A DNA stretch of 7,880 nt from Anaerolineae bacterium (GTDB taxonomy: Bacteria > Chloroflexota > Anaerolineae > Aggregatilineales > Phototrophicaceae). Shown in pieces: positions 5,999 through 7,880 of the stretch (its first letter is position 1; every line of letters starts with the position of its first letter). Below the pieces are notes generated by a model. That model saw nothing but the letters and a program-made list of their open reading frames with translations. It was not told where the DNA came from and made no database searches. The DNA is taken from assembly GCA_025454715.1 (NCBI GenBank), contig JALONY010000057.1, forward strand, positions 1 through 7,880. The letters run 5' to 3'. A program made the position numbers and the translations under genes.

Positions 5999-6931
5999 AT
6001 GCGCCCGCTGAAACCGTTCTCTTTAATCTTACTGTTGTTTTGCGCCGCGTGCCAACCCGCACCCGCCGAGGTCGTCCCGCTCCCGACCACCTTCCCGACC
6101 TTTGCGCCCGCCACCCCCGCCCCGTTGCCCACCCGCCGCGTCGCCTCGGCCATCACGCTCATCCCGACCCACACCCCCAGCCCAGCCCCGACCCTGACCC
6201 CGTTGGCCAGCCCGACCCCCGCCCCATCTGCGACGCCAGAGGCCGAGCGGGTGTTCGGCCAATCCGCCGAGGGGCGCGACCTGACCGTCTACCGCATCGG
6301 GGCGGGCGAGCGCGCCGTGTTGCTGGTCGGGGCGGTGCACGGCGGGTTCGAGAGCAACACCGCCGCGTTGATGAGCGAACTCGTCGCGCATTATCGCGCT
6401 CAGCCCGAGTCCCTGCCCGCCGATGTGTCGTTGTGGGTGGTGCCGATGCTCAACCCCGACGGGGTGGCGCGGGGGCGCGTCATCGAGGGGCGCTTCAACG
6501 CCAACGGCGTAGACCTCAACCGCAACTGGCCGTGTGGCTGGCAACGCGAGGCGTACTTTCGCGATCAGGTGGTGAGCGCGGGCGACGCCCCGCTCAGCGA
6601 GCCGGAAACCCGCGCCCTCGCCGACTTGATTACCGCGGTTCAGCCCGCCGCCAGCTTGTTCTATCACGCGGCGGCGGCAGGCGTCTATGGCGGGGCGTGC
6701 GGCGGGGATGCGGGGTCGGCGGCGTTGTCTGCGGCGGTCGGGCAGGCCGCGGGGTATGATTACGGCGAGAGCTTCAGCGCCTATCCGGTCACCGGCACCG
6801 CGCCCGCATGGGTCAACAGCCTCGGCCTCGCCGCGGCGGATGTCGAATTGGCCACCGCCACCGAGACCGAGTTCGAGCGCAACCTCGCGGGGGTGCAGGC
6901 GGCGGCCTGCTGGGTATCGGCGTTGTGTTAG
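5999..6931 (+). CDS. Lipoprotein M14-family zinc carboxypeptidase
   Basis: The 310-aa product is an M14 metallocarboxypeptidase exported as a lipoprotein. The signal peptide ends FCAAC with C18 as lipid site. A Pro/Thr/Ala-rich linker covers about 26-82. The peptidase follows: GQSAEGRDLTVYRIG (87-101, the usual M14 opening); VHGGFESNT (113-121) with zinc ligands H114 and E118; LNPDGVARGR (151-160); NGVDLNRNWP (169-178) with substrate-binding N174/R175; SEPETRAL (200-207); FYH (221-223) with third ligand H223; and DVELATATETE (281-291) with probable catalytic E283. At about 225 residues the domain is compact. Enzymes of this group trim C-terminal residues from peptides or cleave cell-wall peptides; the specificity cannot be read here. 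The ATG at 5999 has no strong ribosome site. The stop is a TAG at 6929-6931, followed by an 84-bp AT-rich gap before the next gene. Confidence 0.92.
   Translation: MRPLKPFSLILLLFCAACQPAPAEVVPLPTTFPTFAPATPAPLPTRRVASAITLIPTHTPSPAPTLTPLASPTPAPSATPEAERVFGQSAEGRDLTVYRIGAGERAVLLVGAVHGGFESNTAALMSELVAHYRAQPESLPADVSLWVVPMLNPDGVARGRVIEGRFNANGVDLNRNWPCGWQREAYFRDQVVSAGDAPLSEPETRALADLITAVQPAASLFYHAAAAGVYGGACGGDAGSAALSAAVGQAAGYDYGESFSAYPVTGTAPAWVNSLGLAAADVELATATETEFERNLAGVQAAACWVSALC
6026..6055 (-). promoter_or_regulatory. Candidate promoter of the Ig/LGFP-like lipoprotein gene
   Basis: Read on the minus strand, TTGGCA (6055-6050) and TAAGAT (6031-6026) are 18 bp apart and point to the ATG at 5980. They lie within the signal-peptide codons of the M14 gene. 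The -35 matches consensus at five of six bases and the -10 at four of six. Confidence 0.33.
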
Positions 6932-6947
6932 AAATCCGGCGGGGTGC

Positions 6948-6976
6948 TTGAATGTGAAACTGAATTCACATATAGT
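6948..6976 (+). promoter_or_regulatory. Promoter with an operator-like inverted repeat ahead of the SDR gene
   Basis: TTGAAT (6948-6953) and TATAGT (6971-6976) have an ideal 17-bp spacer, predicting a transcript start near 6983 and a leader of about 33 bases. The spacer is almost filled by an inverted repeat TGTGAA-N6-TTCACA (6953-6970), and TTCACA recurs at 6990-6995 just past the start site. The block is strikingly AT-rich compared with its surroundings. A dimeric repressor covering the spacer would block RNA polymerase. The regulator is not encoded in the window. Confidence 0.55.
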
Positions 6977-7015
6977 TATCGTATCTATTTTCACAAACCA
7001 GAAAGTGACTCACAC

Positions 7016-7798
7016 ATGACATCGCTTCAGGGGCAACGGGCGTTGATTACCGGCGCGAGCAGCGGGCTGGGGGCGGACTTCGCCCGACAATTGGCGGCGA
7101 TGGGCTGTCACTTGGTGTTGGTGGCGCGCCGTGAAGACCGGCTTCAGGCGTTGGCGGCGGAGTTGCGCGCCAAGCACGATGTCGGGGTCGAGGTGGTGGC
7201 GTTCGACTTGAGCGAGCTGGGCGCGGGGCGGCGGTTGTTCGAGCGGTTGCAGGCCGCCAGCTTGACGGTCGATATCTTGGTCAACAACGCCGGTTTCGGC
7301 ATGTATGGCGCGTTCCTCGAGCAAGACGCCGAGCGGGTGGGCGAGATGTTGCGCCTGAACATGCTGACCCTAACCGAGCTATCCCACCTGTACGCGGGGC
7401 AGATGCGCCAGCGCCGCCACGGGTACATCGTCAACATCGCCTCGATTGGTGGCTACGCCCCGTCGCCGTTGTATGCGGCCTACGGCGCGACCAAGAGCTA
7501 CGTGCTGGATTTCAGCGATGCGCTGGCGCACGAATTGCGCGGGACGGGCGTCACGGTCACGTGCGTGTCGCCCGGGGTGACCAAGACCGAATTTTTGGAC
7601 GTGTCGGGGCAAAAGCCGTCGTGGTTTCAGCGGCTGTCGATGATGACCTCCGAGGCGGTGGTGGCGCAGTCCATCGCAGGGATGCTGCGCGGTCGGCGCA
7701 GCTTCGTGACGGGGCGGCTCAACGCCTTCTTGATTTGGTCGTTGCGGCTGACCCCGCGCTTCATGCAGCTCCAGATGATCGAGCGCATGATGAAATGA
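7016..7798 (+). CDS. Classical short-chain dehydrogenase/reductase (SDR), DltE/COG0300-like
   Basis: The 260-aa product has all hallmarks of a classical SDR, an NAD(P)(H)-dependent oxidoreductase. The nucleotide-binding motif is TGASSGLG (residues 12-19). VARRE (36-40) carries Arg after the second strand, which favours NADP(H). D64 in FDLSE is the adenine-contact Asp, and NNAG is at 90-93. The catalytic tetrad is N115, S143, Y156 and K160 (YGATK). SPGVTKTEF (185-193) is the usual loop after strand six. The C-terminus (RLNAFLIWSLRLTPRFMQLQMIERMMK) resembles the hydrophobic tail of COG0300 proteins, which may aid membrane or lipid-substrate association. The substrate is unknown. I chose ATG 7016 because it begins the SDR fold exactly and leaves the promoter outside the gene; the in-frame GTG at 6944 would put the promoter within coding sequence. 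It probably forms its own transcript. Confidence 0.95.
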   Translation: MTSLQGQRALITGASSGLGADFARQLAAMGCHLVLVARREDRLQALAAELRAKHDVGVEVVAFDLSELGAGRRLFERLQAASLTVDILVNNAGFGMYGAFLEQDAERVGEMLRLNMLTLTELSHLYAGQMRQRRHGYIVNIASIGGYAPSPLYAAYGATKSYVLDFSDALAHELRGTGVTVTCVSPGVTKTEFLDVSGQKPSWFQRLSMMTSEAVVAQSIAGMLRGRRSFVTGRLNAFLIWSLRLTPRFMQLQMIERMMK

Positions 7799-7810
7799 CG
7801 GGCGGCGCGC

Positions 7811-7819
7811 TGGTATAAT
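7811..7819 (+). promoter_or_regulatory. Extended -10 promoter TGgTATAAT at the right end
   Basis: A perfect TATAAT preceded by TG at the extended -10 position lies 13 bp after the SDR stop, followed by CGCCC. There is no clear -35 box, which an extended -10 can do without. It presumably drives a gene or RNA beyond the window, since no open frame begins in the last 60 bases. Confidence 0.5.
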
Positions 7820-7836
7820 CGCCCGAAACCGTGTAG

Positions 7837-7856
7837 GGGCGCAGCGGGCTGCGCCC
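7837..7856. repeat. Perfect 8-bp palindrome GGGCGCAG-CGGG-CTGCGCCC
   Basis: The two arms are exact reverse complements around a four-base loop, preceded by GTAG and followed by GTTGGGACGG. From memory, sequences of the type gtaggggcgcagc...gctgcgccc are dispersed in intergenic regions of Chloroflexota. It could serve as a stem-loop in RNA from the promoter just upstream, or as a weak terminator of the SDR transcript, though no T-tract follows. Confidence 0.6.
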
Positions 7857-7880
7857 GTTGGGACGGCGCACCACGGGCGT

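Noticed and set aside
6953..6970. A CRP site (TGTGA-N6-TCACA)
   Set aside because: The halves TGTGA and TCACA are separated by 8 bases, not 6, so it does not fit a standard CRP site. It is kept only as a generic inverted repeat.
6029..6994. A 321-codon open frame on the - strand
   Set aside because: It is antisense to the M14 peptidase, whose zinc and catalytic motifs are intact. The translation is Gly/Arg-rich with no recognisable domain.
6944..7015. A 24-codon N-terminal extension of the SDR from a GTG
   Set aside because: The extension would begin before the -35 box of a good promoter, has unrelated composition, and the SDR fold starts naturally at ATG 7016.

Overview
The window looks like a chromosomal segment of a high-GC bacterium, most likely a member of Chloroflexota (Anaerolineae-like). 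The grounds are the long Pro/Thr-rich linkers placed directly after lipoprotein signal peptides, the strong G/C third-position bias, the TATAAT-type promoter followed by GCCC, and a GGGCGCAG...CTGCGCCC palindrome of a kind I recall as scattered in Chloroflexota genomes. This assignment is inference from style; there is no rRNA or marker gene here. I see no tRNA, rRNA, CRISPR array, transposase or integrase.

Layout. (1) Positions 2869 down to 1 hold a compact leftward operon. It encodes a 446-aa alpha/beta hydrolase whose N-terminus carries an 'LQRTLGNRATQRALAQ' motif, like that of DUF4157/eCIS-associated (extracellular contractile injection system) proteins; a canonical 3-methyladenine DNA glycosylase I (Tag); and a COG2334-type aminoglycoside-phosphotransferase-fold kinase cut by the window edge. 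The spacings are 3 bp and a 4-bp ATGA overlap. (2) Diverging from it at 2933 is a 434-aa membrane-anchored HEXXH metallopeptidase of no family I can name, followed by a 183-aa lipoprotein ending in an Excalibur-like DxNxDGxxCE motif. (3) Meeting it tail to tail, 6 bp apart, is a 372-aa leftward lipoprotein made of a Pro/Thr linker, an Ig-like domain and a duplicated LGFP-like C-terminal module. (4) Only 18 bp from that gene's start, on the other strand, begins a 310-aa lipoprotein M14 zinc carboxypeptidase. (5) A classical short-chain dehydrogenase (260 aa) follows, behind an AT-rich promoter with an inverted repeat in its -35/-10 spacer. (6) The last 80 bases hold an extended -10 promoter (TGgTATAAT) and the palindromic repeat.

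How the genes may work together. Four of the seven proteins (metallopeptidase, Excalibur lipoprotein, Ig/LGFP-like lipoprotein, M14 peptidase) are predicted to sit on the outer face of the membrane, so the middle of the window is an envelope/extracellular neighbourhood. The leftward operon is cytoplasmic by sequence (no signal peptides). Its first gene is the most interesting one: a hydrolase with what looks like a cargo-type N-terminal tag, suggesting a non-Sec-delivered effector. No contractile-injection structural genes are visible, so that role is a hypothesis.
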